Notes: generated from the sequence alone by a model not told the origin. A stretch of 36,864 bases of DNA from JBAXHO01 sp037138855 (GCA_037138855.1 JBAXHO010000013.1:1-36864), one strand, 5' to 3'. Counted from the first letter of the stretch, positions 1 to 9,356 are shown. Numbers and translations are program-made.

Positions 1-55
1 AGCTACGAGCTACGAGCTACGAGCTACGAGCTACGAGCTACGAGCTACGAGCTAC
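1..55. repeat. Heptamer tandem array, unit AGCTACG
   Basis: Seven perfect copies of the 7-bp unit AGCTACG plus a six-base partial copy, starting at the window edge, so the array may extend to the left. It lies in a non-coding spacer. It is the purest of a series of heptamer arrays found across the window. Confidence 0.97.
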
Positions 56-102
56 TTTCTTTCCACCTTTGTCCTCCTTCCCAAAATTATGTTAGTATAA
101 TA

Positions 103-173
103 GTAGACAGTAGTCGGTAGACGGTAGACTGAAAAAAGGAATCTGGAATTTGAAGCTACCAGCTACCAGCTAC
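103..173. repeat. Two further heptamer arrays (GTAGACG-type and AGCTACC)
   Basis: Positions 103-130 hold four 7-bp units of the form GTAGAC(A/G/T), one of them GTAGTCG. Positions 154-173 hold AGCTACC, AGCTACC and AGCTAC. Both sit in the spacer before the SbcD-like gene. The sequences differ from the array at 1-55 but the period is the same. Confidence 0.9.
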
Positions 174-217
174 TTTGGATACATTATACTTGATACTTTA
201 TCCTTTTTTACAAAAAC

Positions 218-1339
218 ATGCCCATCAAAATCCTGCAGACATCGGACATACACTTGGGAGCGAAACTGGCCTATTTGGGTGAGAAGGCTGATTTGCAGCG
301 GAAAACAATTCTCAAAACTTTTATTAATGTAACTGACCTGGCTTTGGCCAAAGAGGTGGATATTTTTCTTTTGGCTGGAGATTTATTTGATTCGATTTAT
401 CCTTCAAGGATGTTGGTCGCTGAAAGTCTGGAGCAGATTTCCCGGCTGATAGAAGCGGGCATATATGTGGCTATGATTCCGGGCAATCATGATCGTTTGG
501 AACTAGGTTCGGTTTATAGTAAGCCGGAATTTAGCAATTATCATGCGGACAATTTTAAATTATTTCGGGAAGATCAGGTAGAAAAATGGTATTTGGCGAA
601 ACTGGATACGACAATTCATGGCGTGGCAGTCAAGTCGCAGAAAGAGAAGCGTACACAATTACATGGCTTTCAAAGAAATCCTGACAGTAAATATAATATT
701 GGTTTGATTCATGGTTCACTTGATTTATTGGGACAACCGGATAATTTTCCTATTGTCCGTGCTGAAATCGAGCAACTAGAATTTAATTATTTGGCGATTG
801 GTGACTGGCATTCTTTACTTGATAGTAAATGTCAAAAGACACCTGCCTGGTATAGTGGTTCTCCAGAAATATTAGCGATCAATCAGGAAAATGCCGGACA
901 TGTATTATTAATTACAATGGACGAAACCACCAAAGTTGAACCGGTCTTTGTAGCACAAAGAAAAATTCGTCGTTTGGAATTGGATTTAAATAAATATCAT
1001 AGCGTTCAGGAAATAAAAAATGATTTGGCAGCATATCGTAATCCGGACACCTTTTTTAATTTAGAGCTCAAAGGCCTCAAAGCTGTCAATTTCGATGGTT
1101 CTTTGGAGGAACTGGCCATGCTTTTAGATAATTATTTTTTCTATTTAAATATTTCGGACAAAACTGAACTAAAATTATCTGAAGAAGAGTTGGCAATTTA
1201 TCCTGATGATTTGTTGACTGGTAGATATATCCGATTATTACAGGAGAAAAAACTAAAAGGTGAAATTGATCCACATTTAGCGGATGAAGCTATTCAGCTG
1301 GGTGTTAATTTATTGGAGGGTGAAAATGTATATCTCTAG
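218..1339 (+). CDS. sbcD: SbcD/Mre11-type DNA repair metallophosphoesterase (YhaO-like)
   Basis: A 373-residue calcineurin-like phosphoesterase, predicted to be the nuclease subunit of an SbcCD/Mre11-Rad50-type complex that processes DNA ends and hairpins. All metal-site motifs are visible: D10-x-H12 (SDIHLG), G54-D55-LF-D58, G89-N-H-D92, H165 in GLIHG and G195-D-W-H198. The length is close to the usual 380-420. The start is the first ATG in frame; no good Shine-Dalgarno is seen. The 3' end overlaps the SbcC-like ATPase by 14 bp, the usual pairing. Because the partner carries central membrane segments, the pair resembles Bacillus YhaO/YhaN (SbcF/SbcE) more than E. coli SbcD/SbcC; that subfamily placement is inference. 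The family call is secure. Confidence 0.9.
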   Translation: MPIKILQTSDIHLGAKLAYLGEKADLQRKTILKTFINVTDLALAKEVDIFLLAGDLFDSIYPSRMLVAESLEQISRLIEAGIYVAMIPGNHDRLELGSVYSKPEFSNYHADNFKLFREDQVEKWYLAKLDTTIHGVAVKSQKEKRTQLHGFQRNPDSKYNIGLIHGSLDLLGQPDNFPIVRAEIEQLEFNYLAIGDWHSLLDSKCQKTPAWYSGSPEILAINQENAGHVLLITMDETTKVEPVFVAQRKIRRLELDLNKYHSVQEIKNDLAAYRNPDTFFNLELKGLKAVNFDGSLEELAMLLDNYFFYLNISDKTELKLSEEELAIYPDDLLTGRYIRLLQEKKLKGEIDPHLADEAIQLGVNLLEGENVYL

Positions 1340-3536
1340 AATCAAAATTCAAAATTTTAAAAAATTTGCTGATCTGGAGCTGGAATTTGCCCGCGGGATA
1401 AATGTAGTTTTGGGAGATAATGAAGCTGGTAAATCTACTTTATCGCGGGCGATTATCGAGATTCTTTTTACTGATCCGACGACCAGGTCCAAAGCCTTTT
1501 TTGAAGAAATTTATCCCTGGAATGGTGAAAAAAATGTTTATCTGGAAGCTGATTTGGTATCTGATGGTGTGACTTATCGACTGAGTAAGGATTTTGGCAA
1601 AGGCGAAGCACATTTTATCAATTTAGAAACTGAAAAAACTTTAGAAAATATGGCGGAAATTGATTTGGCTTTGGAGCGAATCATGGGAGTGAATTCCAGA
1701 CAGATCTTTTCAGCCACAGCATTTGTACGGCAGGCTGATGTGGCAGCCATTGAAACCACCGATGATTTTATTAGTGCAATTCATCAGGTAGCAGCGACTA
1801 CTGGTGCTAAGGTCAATGTCCAAAAAATCATTCGTGACCTAGAAAGCGAATTAAGTAAATTACGGGTGGGTTTGGATCGTCCTGCGAAAAATCCTGGACA
1901 GTTGAAATTAGAGCAGTCAAATATTGAAAGTATAGTTATGGAATTGTCGGAAAAAAAATTAGAATGGGAAAAAGTGAATCATGCTAGTGCTCTGCAAAAG
2001 TCTTCATTTTCAAAGCTAGATGAAATTAATAATAATATTGATGAAATCAATCAGCTTTTAGAAAACAATCGGACTCTTAAAGAAGCCACCAAAAAAATTA
2101 ATGATCTGGATCTACTAATTGTTGGTATGGAGGAAGAGTTGAAGAATGTTCGTGACTTGAGCACGACACGAGATCAAGTCAAAATAGAATTAGGTGGTTA
2201 TCAGATTTTTGCCAAAGAAAATTTGGAAGAAGTAACTCGTAAAATTTCACAATTGTCCGAATCGAAAAAACTGATAAATCTCGAGCTACAAAAATTTCGT
2301 AAAGAACGCCAGGAACGTAAAGTGAAAAAAACAATTCTAGTTCCAGAAAATTTGAATTTAACAGTACCGGCGATTATTTCTCTTGTTTTGCTGGTTATTG
2401 GAATTTTCACAACTATTATTTGGAATTGGCTGGCATTGGTTGCTGCAGGTGGTAGTGCTCTTTTGATTTTTGCGATTTATTATTTTACCCGTCGTGGTCG
2501 CTTCAAAGAGGTAGTCAAAATTGAAAATCAAATGACTACTGAATATGACTATTTGATTGTCCAACTTGAAGAAAAGTTGAAGTTAAACGCTCAACTTTTT
2601 CTAGAGATTTTAACAAAATTTAATTTGGCTGACAGTGAAGAATTTTTTACTAAAAAAGCTGAATTCCTTCGAATGCTTGCTGAATATAATGAATTGGATG
2701 CGGAACTTAAAGGTTTACTGGGAGGGAGAAGCTATGATGATTTAAATAATAAACAATTATTATTATTCAAAGAAAAAAAAGAAATCGGAACAAATGAACT
2801 GACTACAGCAGTGAAGAATTCCAGTCTGAATTCTGAAGAGTATTTACGTAAAACCCGGGAGCTGGATAACTTGTATTTAGAAAAGAAAAAATTTGAAGAG
2901 GAAAATATTTCATCCAAAGTACGTGTTTCAGATGCGCATGTGGAGTATGACGACATATTAATTTTGGAAGAAAAGTTGGAGCAGGCTGAGAAGAGCCTTG
3001 TTTATTTGCAAAAGAAAGAAATGATTATTGAGATTACCATTAGAAATCTGCAAGAGGCAATGGAGAAAACTGCTAAGTCAGCAAATAAACAGGTAGCAGC
3101 TACAGTAGAAAAATACTTGCAAAATCTTACTGCTGGACATTATAAAAATGCCAGGCTATCAAGTACATTAGCAGTAGAAGTTTTTTCTGATCAAAAAAAT
3201 GATTGGATTGATCCAATTAAATATTTATCCAAAGGAACAGTAGACCAAATTTACTTTTTATGTCGACTCGCTTTCTTAAAAATGATTCTTCGCGAGAAAT
3301 CTGTACCGTTGATACTTGATGATCCTTTCGTAACATTTGATTCGGGACGCAAGCAAGAAATTCAAAAGATTCTCCAGGACTACTCCAAAAATGGACAAGT
3401 AATTATCTTCTCGCATGATCCAATCTATGAGGGCTGGGGAAAACTGATCAATAAACTTAATCGGATTGTACCAACAGAGATAGTAAGTAACGAGCATAAA
3501 AGTACTGAGATGTCCACTAATTCTTTACCAAATTGA
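1326..3536 (+). CDS. SbcC/Rad50-like ATPase with central membrane segments (YhaN/SbcE-like)
   Basis: A 736-residue ABC-type ATPase, partner of the upstream nuclease. The start chosen is ATG 1326, preceded by GGAGGG at 1315-1320; a longer in-frame start at 1284 lacks this site. Walker A is GDNEAGKST (residues 30-38). The signature-like YLSKGTVDQIYF lies near residue 633 and Walker B LILDDPF near 660-668. The arms between are coiled coil, but at about residues 343-390 there are two strongly hydrophobic stretches, predicted as a membrane hairpin, where Rad50/SbcC would have a zinc hook. No CxxC hook is seen. Bacillus YhaN has the same layout, so membrane-associated DNA-end processing is the likely role. 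It ends in TGA one base before the next gene's ATG, suggesting cotranscription. Confidence 0.85.
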   Translation: MYISRIKIQNFKKFADLELEFARGINVVLGDNEAGKSTLSRAIIEILFTDPTTRSKAFFEEIYPWNGEKNVYLEADLVSDGVTYRLSKDFGKGEAHFINLETEKTLENMAEIDLALERIMGVNSRQIFSATAFVRQADVAAIETTDDFISAIHQVAATTGAKVNVQKIIRDLESELSKLRVGLDRPAKNPGQLKLEQSNIESIVMELSEKKLEWEKVNHASALQKSSFSKLDEINNNIDEINQLLENNRTLKEATKKINDLDLLIVGMEEELKNVRDLSTTRDQVKIELGGYQIFAKENLEEVTRKISQLSESKKLINLELQKFRKERQERKVKKTILVPENLNLTVPAIISLVLLVIGIFTTIIWNWLALVAAGGSALLIFAIYYFTRRGRFKEVVKIENQMTTEYDYLIVQLEEKLKLNAQLFLEILTKFNLADSEEFFTKKAEFLRMLAEYNELDAELKGLLGGRSYDDLNNKQLLLFKEKKEIGTNELTTAVKNSSLNSEEYLRKTRELDNLYLEKKKFEEENISSKVRVSDAHVEYDDILILEEKLEQAEKSLVYLQKKEMIIEITIRNLQEAMEKTAKSANKQVAATVEKYLQNLTAGHYKNARLSSTLAVEVFSDQKNDWIDPIKYLSKGTVDQIYFLCRLAFLKMILREKSVPLILDDPFVTFDSGRKQEIQKILQDYSKNGQVIIFSHDPIYEGWGKLINKLNRIVPTEIVSNEHKSTEMSTNSLPN

Positions 3537-3537
3537 T

Positions 3538-5373
3538 ATGATAAAAAGCACCTTAATAAAACGATTTTCACATATATTACTGGTATTTATCCTAATTTTC
3601 TTATTGCTGCCCATAAATGTTTTAGCTTTATCCGCTTCTGAGATCGAACAACAAATTATCCAAAAGCAAATTGAACTTGATCAATTAAATTTGGAGTTGA
3701 AAAAAGTAGAGGCAGAATTAACTAATAATAATCATCAGAAAGATTCTTCAACTAACGAAATTAAAAAAATTGAATTTGAAATTATTGATCTAGAAACCCA
3801 AGCAAAGTTAAATACTATTCAGCAACAACAAATGCAAAATGAATTGGAAATTCAAAATTTGAAAATGTCCGAAAAAGAAGCTGAACAAAATCTGCAAATT
3901 GCCACCGCCTATTTAGACTGGAAGATGAATCCCAATTTTACTACAAAAATTATTGTCAGTAGTAAAGATACTGGATTTATCAAATCTGCTATGTATTATA
4001 ATTTAATAAATCAGGATACAAATGGCGGTATTTTATCTCTGGCAAATGATATCAGTAGTTTACAACAACAAAACTTAGATTTTTCAACAAATTTATTAAA
4101 CATTCAAGAACAGAAAAAAACTTTAGAAGCCCGTAAAATTTTTCTTGATTTACAAATAGCCAATATTAACGATGCACTAAAACGTTCTACTCAAAATAGT
4201 GATGGTGTTCGTTCCAAGTTAAATGATGTTTCGCAGCAAATTGACCAATTATCAAAGGAACAACAAGCAATTAAAGATCAGGAACAAACGCAAACAGGAG
4301 GAAATGAAGATCCCACTCCCAACATTACGCCTCAGCCTCCGGGCACGACACCAATTACCGGTTCTTTTTATTTTTCCGGCACTGGACGTGATATTTATCA
4401 AGGTCATGGCGTAGGGTTATCTCAATTTGGTGCATATGGCGCAGCCCAAAAAGGTTGGAATGCAGCAAAAATTTTAACATTTTACTATTCTCAAACGAAG
4501 ATAGAAACTAGAACAGGAAATACTGTGACACCTCAAGGATATTGGACAATGGGAGCTGATGAATATGTGGCCGGACTTGGGGAAATTCCGAGTCGGGCTT
4601 GTGGTACGATGGAGCAAATTGATGCCTGGAATAATTTCGGTAATACTCAAGGCTGGGCTCCAGATGATGCTAGGCGTAATAAATATGTGATTGATAATGC
4701 ATCAACTGTATGGGATTGCTGGCCGGAAGAAGCTATCAAGGCTCAAATAATAGCAGCCCGGTCATATGCAGTGACCAATAATCAGCCTATTTGTACTTCA
4801 GCCAGTTGCCAGGTTTATGTCGGTGGCAATGCTAAGGCTTGGGTGGCTTGGGAAACAGCTGATCAGTATGTTGTTTCTACTGGTAGCAGCAGTAATAACC
4901 AAATTATTCGGGCTTTTTATTCGTCGGATAATAATCAAGGCTATGGAACTGCCGATAACGATACAGTCTGGTCTGGTTTTGATGGAAATGGTTCAGCTTA
5001 TTCATATTTACGGAGTGTGAATGACAATAGTGTAGCTTACGCCTTTATATATACTCATTGGGCTTGGAATACGTATTCATATAATAATTCAGATTTTGAT
5101 CGTTTTCTCACATATGCTTCTGATAGATATACAACCGGTGGTGCGAACAGCTTTTTAAAAAATCTCAAAAATTCAGTTGGAACAGTGCAATCAATTTCTT
5201 TTGAACGTGATGCTTCCAATCGGATCAAGAAAGTCCGAATTACTGGTACTAATGGTACAGGTGTAATTGCTGGCTGGTTATTCAAAGCGGTCTGGAATGA
5301 TTGGGTTTATAATACTAAGTCTGACGGACAGCGGGATTACTTGTATAGTTTGACCTTTTGGCAGAAACAGTAA
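3538..5373 (+). CDS. Secreted coiled-coil protein with C-terminal SpoIID/LytB domain
   Basis: A 611-residue exported protein. Residues 1-30 form a signal peptide or anchor (positive start, long hydrophobic core, cleavage plausible after NVLA). Residues about 33-250 are heptad-rich coiled coil, like the N-terminal regions of peptidoglycan hydrolase activators. A Pro/Thr/Gln-rich linker (about 250-275) leads to a SpoIID-type domain. GHGVGLSQFGA is at 289-299, YVAGLGEIP at about 342-351 with E349 aligned to the catalytic Glu of SpoIID lytic transglycosylases, and AIKAQIIAARSYAV at 399-412. It probably cuts or remodels peptidoglycan outside the membrane. It starts one base after the preceding stop, so it is likely in the same transcript as the sbcCD-like pair, although no functional link is obvious. 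Confidence 0.82.
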   Translation: MIKSTLIKRFSHILLVFILIFLLLPINVLALSASEIEQQIIQKQIELDQLNLELKKVEAELTNNNHQKDSSTNEIKKIEFEIIDLETQAKLNTIQQQQMQNELEIQNLKMSEKEAEQNLQIATAYLDWKMNPNFTTKIIVSSKDTGFIKSAMYYNLINQDTNGGILSLANDISSLQQQNLDFSTNLLNIQEQKKTLEARKIFLDLQIANINDALKRSTQNSDGVRSKLNDVSQQIDQLSKEQQAIKDQEQTQTGGNEDPTPNITPQPPGTTPITGSFYFSGTGRDIYQGHGVGLSQFGAYGAAQKGWNAAKILTFYYSQTKIETRTGNTVTPQGYWTMGADEYVAGLGEIPSRACGTMEQIDAWNNFGNTQGWAPDDARRNKYVIDNASTVWDCWPEEAIKAQIIAARSYAVTNNQPICTSASCQVYVGGNAKAWVAWETADQYVVSTGSSSNNQIIRAFYSSDNNQGYGTADNDTVWSGFDGNGSAYSYLRSVNDNSVAYAFIYTHWAWNTYSYNNSDFDRFLTYASDRYTTGGANSFLKNLKNSVGTVQSISFERDASNRIKKVRITGTNGTGVIAGWLFKAVWNDWVYNTKSDGQRDYLYSLTFWQKQ

Positions 5374-5378
5374 AGTAG

Positions 5379-5399
5379 TATCAAGTATCAAGTATCAAG
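5379..5399. repeat. Heptamer array TATCAAG x3
   Basis: Three perfect TATCAAG units just after the SpoIID gene. Nearby, at about 5418-5445, GAGTTTT/GAGTTTC units also recur at 7 bp. TATCAAG arrays recur at 9845, 16682, 31955 and 34479. Confidence 0.9.
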
Positions 5400-5477
5400 A
5401 AAGTAGCTCGTAGTTGGAATTTGAGTTTTGAGTTTCGAATTTACTTTTATTAGAAATTTCGATATTATTTAAATATT

Positions 5478-6149
5478 ATGGATCAGAAAAACGTTCAAGT
5501 ATCGATCAAAAGGATTTTACCAGAATCCAAAAAAAGTTTTTTTGGAGTAATGGATATATATCCAGTTGGTATGCGTTTTGCTACACAAAACCCGGGAGAA
5601 GTGGTATATATCAAGGCACGAAGCCATGTACTTACCAACTTTGGTTGGCTTTTCAATACCTTAGTGGCTTTTGTGATTCCTGTATTTTTGATAATTATTT
5701 TTAATTCAACTGAAATTATTTTTGGTAATAGCACCGGCTATAAATTTTTTGGTGTATTTTTACAGCAAATTGGCGATGTATTTGCTTTATTACCGTTATT
5801 TTTTTGGATTACAGCTGCTTTAATATATTTTTCATCAATAGTTACTTATGCCTTAATTAATTTTACTAATTGGTATTACAATATTTATTTAGTGACTAAT
5901 GAAAGGCTTATGCATATTCGTATCGAGGTTTTTTCCGGGAAACATATTGTCGAGGCTACTTTAAATAGTGTGGAAGAAATTTCAGAGCGTGATATTGGTT
6001 TTTTTCCGACCATTTTTCATTATGGAGATATCAGAGTCCAGACAGAAGCTCACAAATCTACTTTCTTTTTTAAAAGCGTGCCTGATACTACTTGGTTTCG
6101 CGATACTTTAGCAGATTTAGTTAAATTAGTTCAAGATAATGAACCATGA
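5478..6149 (+). CDS. Membrane protein with C-terminal bacterial PH-like domain
   Basis: A 223-residue integral membrane protein. Two membrane segments are predicted at about 57-77 and 103-126, followed by a beta-rich C-terminal region (about 134-210). The stretch YLVTNERLMHIR and the strand pattern ending at FFFKSVPD match the bacterial PH (bPH2/YdbS-type) domain. Such proteins are usually membrane-associated with poorly known roles. It overlaps the next small membrane gene by 4 bp (ATGA), and that one in turn overlaps the PP2C-like gene by 4 bp, so the three are translationally coupled. The start is the first ATG after a stop-rich spacer. Confidence 0.72.
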   Translation: MDQKNVQVSIKRILPESKKSFFGVMDIYPVGMRFATQNPGEVVYIKARSHVLTNFGWLFNTLVAFVIPVFLIIIFNSTEIIFGNSTGYKFFGVFLQQIGDVFALLPLFFWITAALIYFSSIVTYALINFTNWYYNIYLVTNERLMHIRIEVFSGKHIVEATLNSVEEISERDIGFFPTIFHYGDIRVQTEAHKSTFFFKSVPDTTWFRDTLADLVKLVQDNEP

Positions 6150-6373
6150 ATAATCTAGATTATTTAAGTATTATTTATTTAATTGTTAAAATTGCCGCAG
6201 TTTTTTATTCATTAATGCATTTTTTAACAGTACTTTTTATTTCCCGTCAAATATTAAATGGAGTAAAAATTATTAAAACCGGCTCGTACCGTATTCTGCT
6301 GTCCTTCATTTCTCTACATGCTATAATACTTTTACTGTTTTTATTGATTATTGTCATTCTGCCCTATAAATGA
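6146..6373 (+). CDS. Small two-helix membrane protein
   Basis: A 75-residue protein that is almost entirely membrane. Hydrophobic helices at about 8-32 and 48-72 are separated by a short basic loop (NGVKIIKTGSYR). Its ATG overlaps the upstream stop and its own stop overlaps the downstream ATG, both by 4 bp, which supports it as a real translated gene. Its shape resembles the short uncharacterised membrane families common in candidate-phyla genomes (DUF5657-like), but I cannot confirm a family by eye. The context suggests it works with the PH-like and PP2C-like membrane proteins. Confidence 0.65.
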   Translation: MNNLDYLSIIYLIVKIAAVFYSLMHFLTVLFISRQILNGVKIIKTGSYRILLSFISLHAIILLLFLLIIVILPYK

Positions 6374-8895
6374 GTGATGTCATTAGCAAAAAATACTTTA
6401 TTGGCCGGACTATTGAAAAAGGAAAATGGTCTAGTGTCTATTTTTATAAGCCTCATAATCCTGAAATTAAGGATCAATTAGGTCAAGTGGCTGCTATAGT
6501 TTCGTTATCAAGTCCTCCTGGATTTAGTATTGCCACAGCTGGCAATTTACTTCTGGATTTTTTTCATGAAACTTATTACGAAACAAATGAACCGAATATG
6601 TTATTGGCTTTGGAAAGAGCTGTAATTGCTTCAAGTAAACAATTACAAAAACTAATGCAAAATGATCTGGCTGCTAAAGCAGGTATAGAAATGGATTTTA
6701 CAGCAGTGGCTATTAAAAATAACGTGGCTTATTTTGTCAATATGGGTGAAGGTCATATTTTCATTTTTCGGGATGGAAATTTGACTCATCTTTCACGTCA
6801 TCTCAAAGATCCCCTTGGTACGAAATTAATTACTGAAGGAAGCATGTTTCTCAAAAGCGCTGATGTAATTACATTATGTACACCTACTGCTTTTGAGGAA
6901 ATTTCACAAGATGAATTAATTGATGCTGCAGTAGATTTTTCAGAGTTAAAATTAAAAAATAAACATTATTCAGATGAGTCACAAATAGCATTTGTATTAA
7001 TTGGTTATAATGTAGACCGTCGTGAATCCCAGCAGGAGCATAGTTTACATGATCGTATTGAGAAAGAGGTAAATGTAGAATTGAATCAGATTTTATCGAA
7101 ACCAGTTGCTCAGGGACAAGAACAGGATCAAATTGATAATGGTGATGAAGTGCAGATAACTGAAACAAATGGGGATGAAGAAACGATAGAGCAAGATCAA
7201 ATTGATTCACCAGAAATTGAAAATATTGATACAATACCAGTACTGGCGAAAATTCAATCAGCGTTTGCACATCCAAGTGCAGCATCTATGGAAAATTTGG
7301 AAGAGCCGTCTGTTATTGAAGGAAATCAAGATAATAATGAAGTTACTGAAGGTTTCAATCTAAATCATGAAGGAGAAACTAAACCAAAAAAACTTAAACT
7401 ATTTAGTGGAATAAAGAATAAATTATTAATATTCTGGAGTGGAATTACTGCCAGATTCCCTAAAAAATCTTTAAAAGTATTAGTTCCAGAACATACACCT
7501 GTTTTAGAAATGGAACACGAACAGGAGTATATACCAGAAAGCCGATTTAGTGAAAAGCCACAAACCGGTGAGAAAGATAAATTAACGTATAAAGTGATTT
7601 CTGACCGAATTAAACGATTCTTTTATTCAATTGGTTCAGTAATCAAAACTGTAGTTTGGCAAAATTGGCTTGGTATGGGCTCTAAGGAATTATTTGTCCG
7701 AGGAACTAAAATAAAACGCAAAGCAAATGTCCGAATTTTAATAATTATCGCTGTAGTGGTCATATGTCTATTGTACTTCAGTATCAAGGGAATCAAATCC
7801 AATATGGAGAATAAAAAATTACAAGATGAATATCAAACGAAATTAACTAATGCCGAAAGCTTATTATCAGAGGTAAGTGAATTGGCGCCCATTAAAGCCA
7901 AATCTCCTTTTAGTGATCCCAGTAAAAAAGAATTATTTAATAAATTATCAGAAGCAGTAACTTTATTGAATCAAGTAAAAACATATCAGGATCTCAAAGA
8001 TAAAGCAGAGATAGATTTAATTAAAATCATTGATTTTCGTGATCTATTAAATCAAATTATTGCTGTAAAAAATCCTGAACAACTAATTGATTTTGGTGCC
8101 AGCTATCCTGGAGCCAATACTGTAGATATGGTTGCCGGGATTGATTTTCTCTATGTGATTGATAAACAATATGGAAAAGTTTACAAAACTGGTACTGATG
8201 GTAAAGCTTCTGAGATTGTTAGCGGGCTCAATCAACCACGTAGTATCACTATGGATGATCAAGGTAATTTAATTGTTTTAGATAATGATTCGGACAAAGC
8301 ACTGATTAAAATTAATCAACAAAATGAAGTCACACGTTTAACTGGTATGTCTAGTTTTCGAGTGGGAGGTATTAATGTAATTGAGTTTTCTGAAGTTGTC
8401 GGTGGTAGAATATATGGTATCGATACTAAAATAAAGCAACTGGATTATTTGGCAAGGAGTGGAGATACTTATGCATTTCCTGCCAAGCGTACTACATTAG
8501 ACGCTTTTAGTTCAGCAACTGATTTGCAGGTAATCGATCAAAAAATCTATGTTTTATGTAATAATAAACAAGGCATTTTTCGTTTCTATAATGATAAAGA
8601 TGATACTCCGACTATCTCTGGACTCCCACCAGGTGAAAGTATTCTCAATGCCAGCGCATTTTATATTGATGGCTTATATGTTTATGTAGCTGATCCGGTA
8701 AATCAAAGAATATTAATTTTTTCTAAAAGTGAAGCCACAGATTTAAAATTTATCACGCAATATGCCTACAGGGGAAATCGTGATGATGGTTTTAAAAATA
8801 TTAGAGAAATTTTTGCAAATCGCACAAAAAATGTTCTCTATATATTGGATAGTGATATAATCTATAAGATTAGTTTAGCAGATCTTCCGAGCTGA
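6370..8895 (+). CDS. PP2C-like / transmembrane / beta-propeller fusion protein
   Basis: An 841-residue single-pass membrane protein. Residues 1 to about 220 resemble a PP2C/SpoIIE-type phosphatase fold (FTAVAIKNNVAYFVNMGEG, then HIFIFRDGNLTHLS), but the usual metal-binding DG and GDSR aspartates are not evident (GEG in place of GDS), so it may be a binding domain or pseudophosphatase. Residues about 220-450 are acidic and low complexity. A membrane helix at about 454-474 (ILIIIAVVVICLLYF) is followed by a short helical region. From about 575 to the end there is an NHL-type beta-propeller with repeated blade strands (SITMDDQGNLIVLD, FYIDGLYVYVADP). The topology suggests a cytoplasmic PP2C-like sensor linked to an extracytoplasmic propeller. 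It overlaps smpB by one base (TGATG). Confidence 0.7.
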   Translation: MSDVISKKYFIGRTIEKGKWSSVYFYKPHNPEIKDQLGQVAAIVSLSSPPGFSIATAGNLLLDFFHETYYETNEPNMLLALERAVIASSKQLQKLMQNDLAAKAGIEMDFTAVAIKNNVAYFVNMGEGHIFIFRDGNLTHLSRHLKDPLGTKLITEGSMFLKSADVITLCTPTAFEEISQDELIDAAVDFSELKLKNKHYSDESQIAFVLIGYNVDRRESQQEHSLHDRIEKEVNVELNQILSKPVAQGQEQDQIDNGDEVQITETNGDEETIEQDQIDSPEIENIDTIPVLAKIQSAFAHPSAASMENLEEPSVIEGNQDNNEVTEGFNLNHEGETKPKKLKLFSGIKNKLLIFWSGITARFPKKSLKVLVPEHTPVLEMEHEQEYIPESRFSEKPQTGEKDKLTYKVISDRIKRFFYSIGSVIKTVVWQNWLGMGSKELFVRGTKIKRKANVRILIIIAVVVICLLYFSIKGIKSNMENKKLQDEYQTKLTNAESLLSEVSELAPIKAKSPFSDPSKKELFNKLSEAVTLLNQVKTYQDLKDKAEIDLIKIIDFRDLLNQIIAVKNPEQLIDFGASYPGANTVDMVAGIDFLYVIDKQYGKVYKTGTDGKASEIVSGLNQPRSITMDDQGNLIVLDNDSDKALIKINQQNEVTRLTGMSSFRVGGINVIEFSEVVGGRIYGIDTKIKQLDYLARSGDTYAFPAKRTTLDAFSSATDLQVIDQKIYVLCNNKQGIFRFYNDKDDTPTISGLPPGESILNASAFYIDGLYVYVADPVNQRILIFSKSEATDLKFITQYAYRGNRDDGFKNIREIFANRTKNVLYILDSDIIYKISLADLPS

Positions 8896-9347
8896 TGAAA
8901 ATTTTAGCAAATAATAAAAAAGCGCTCTTTAATTATGAGTTGATTAAAGACTTTGAAGCAGGCATGGTACTTTTAGGTTGGGAAGTCAAGGCAATCAAAG
9001 AAGGCAGAGCTAGTATCAAGGAGGGCTTTATTGATGTTGTTGATGGTGAAGTCTGGTTGAAAGGTGCACATATCAATCCTTTTAAACAAGCAGATAAGTT
9101 TGCTGGTGTTGATGAATATCGCAAGCGAAAATTATTATTAAATCGTGAAGAAATTACTAAGCTGGCAACTGGTCAAAAAATAAAAGGGAATACTATTGTT
9201 CCATTACGAATCATTCATTTGAGAAGAAGAATTAAAATTATTATTGCTTTAGCAAAAGGAATGAAAAAATATTATAAAAGGGAAAAATTACAGGAAAAAG
9301 ATTTAAAAAGACAAATAGATAGAGATTTAAAGGAATCTAGATTTTAA
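8895..9347 (+). CDS. smpB: SsrA-binding protein SmpB
   Basis: A 150-residue SmpB, the partner of tmRNA in rescue of stalled ribosomes. Recognised from NKKALFNYELIKDFEAGMVL near the start, the GWEVKAIKEG and GEVWLKGAHI strands, and the basic C-terminal tail (KRQIDRDLKES) that reads the empty mRNA channel. The length is typical. Its ATG overlaps the stop of the propeller gene by one base, so translation is coupled. No tmRNA (ssrA) gene is seen in this window. Confidence 0.95.
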   Translation: MKILANNKKALFNYELIKDFEAGMVLLGWEVKAIKEGRASIKEGFIDVVDGEVWLKGAHINPFKQADKFAGVDEYRKRKLLLNREEITKLATGQKIKGNTIVPLRIIHLRRRIKIIIALAKGMKKYYKREKLQEKDLKRQIDRDLKESRF

Positions 9348-9356
9348 TTAGTAACT

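Noticed and set aside
150..332. 60-codon frame before the SbcD-like gene
   Set aside because: It begins in a heptamer array and overlaps the start of a secure gene in another frame.
6884..7285. 133-codon frame on the minus strand
   Set aside because: It lies wholly inside the PP2C-like/propeller gene; its composition (His/Leu/Gln-rich) is what the opposite strand of the acidic linker would give.
6146..8895. UGA recoded as glycine (code 25, as in Gracilibacteria/SR1)
   Set aside because: TGA ends several genes exactly at overlaps with the next ATG and does not occur inside conserved domains.
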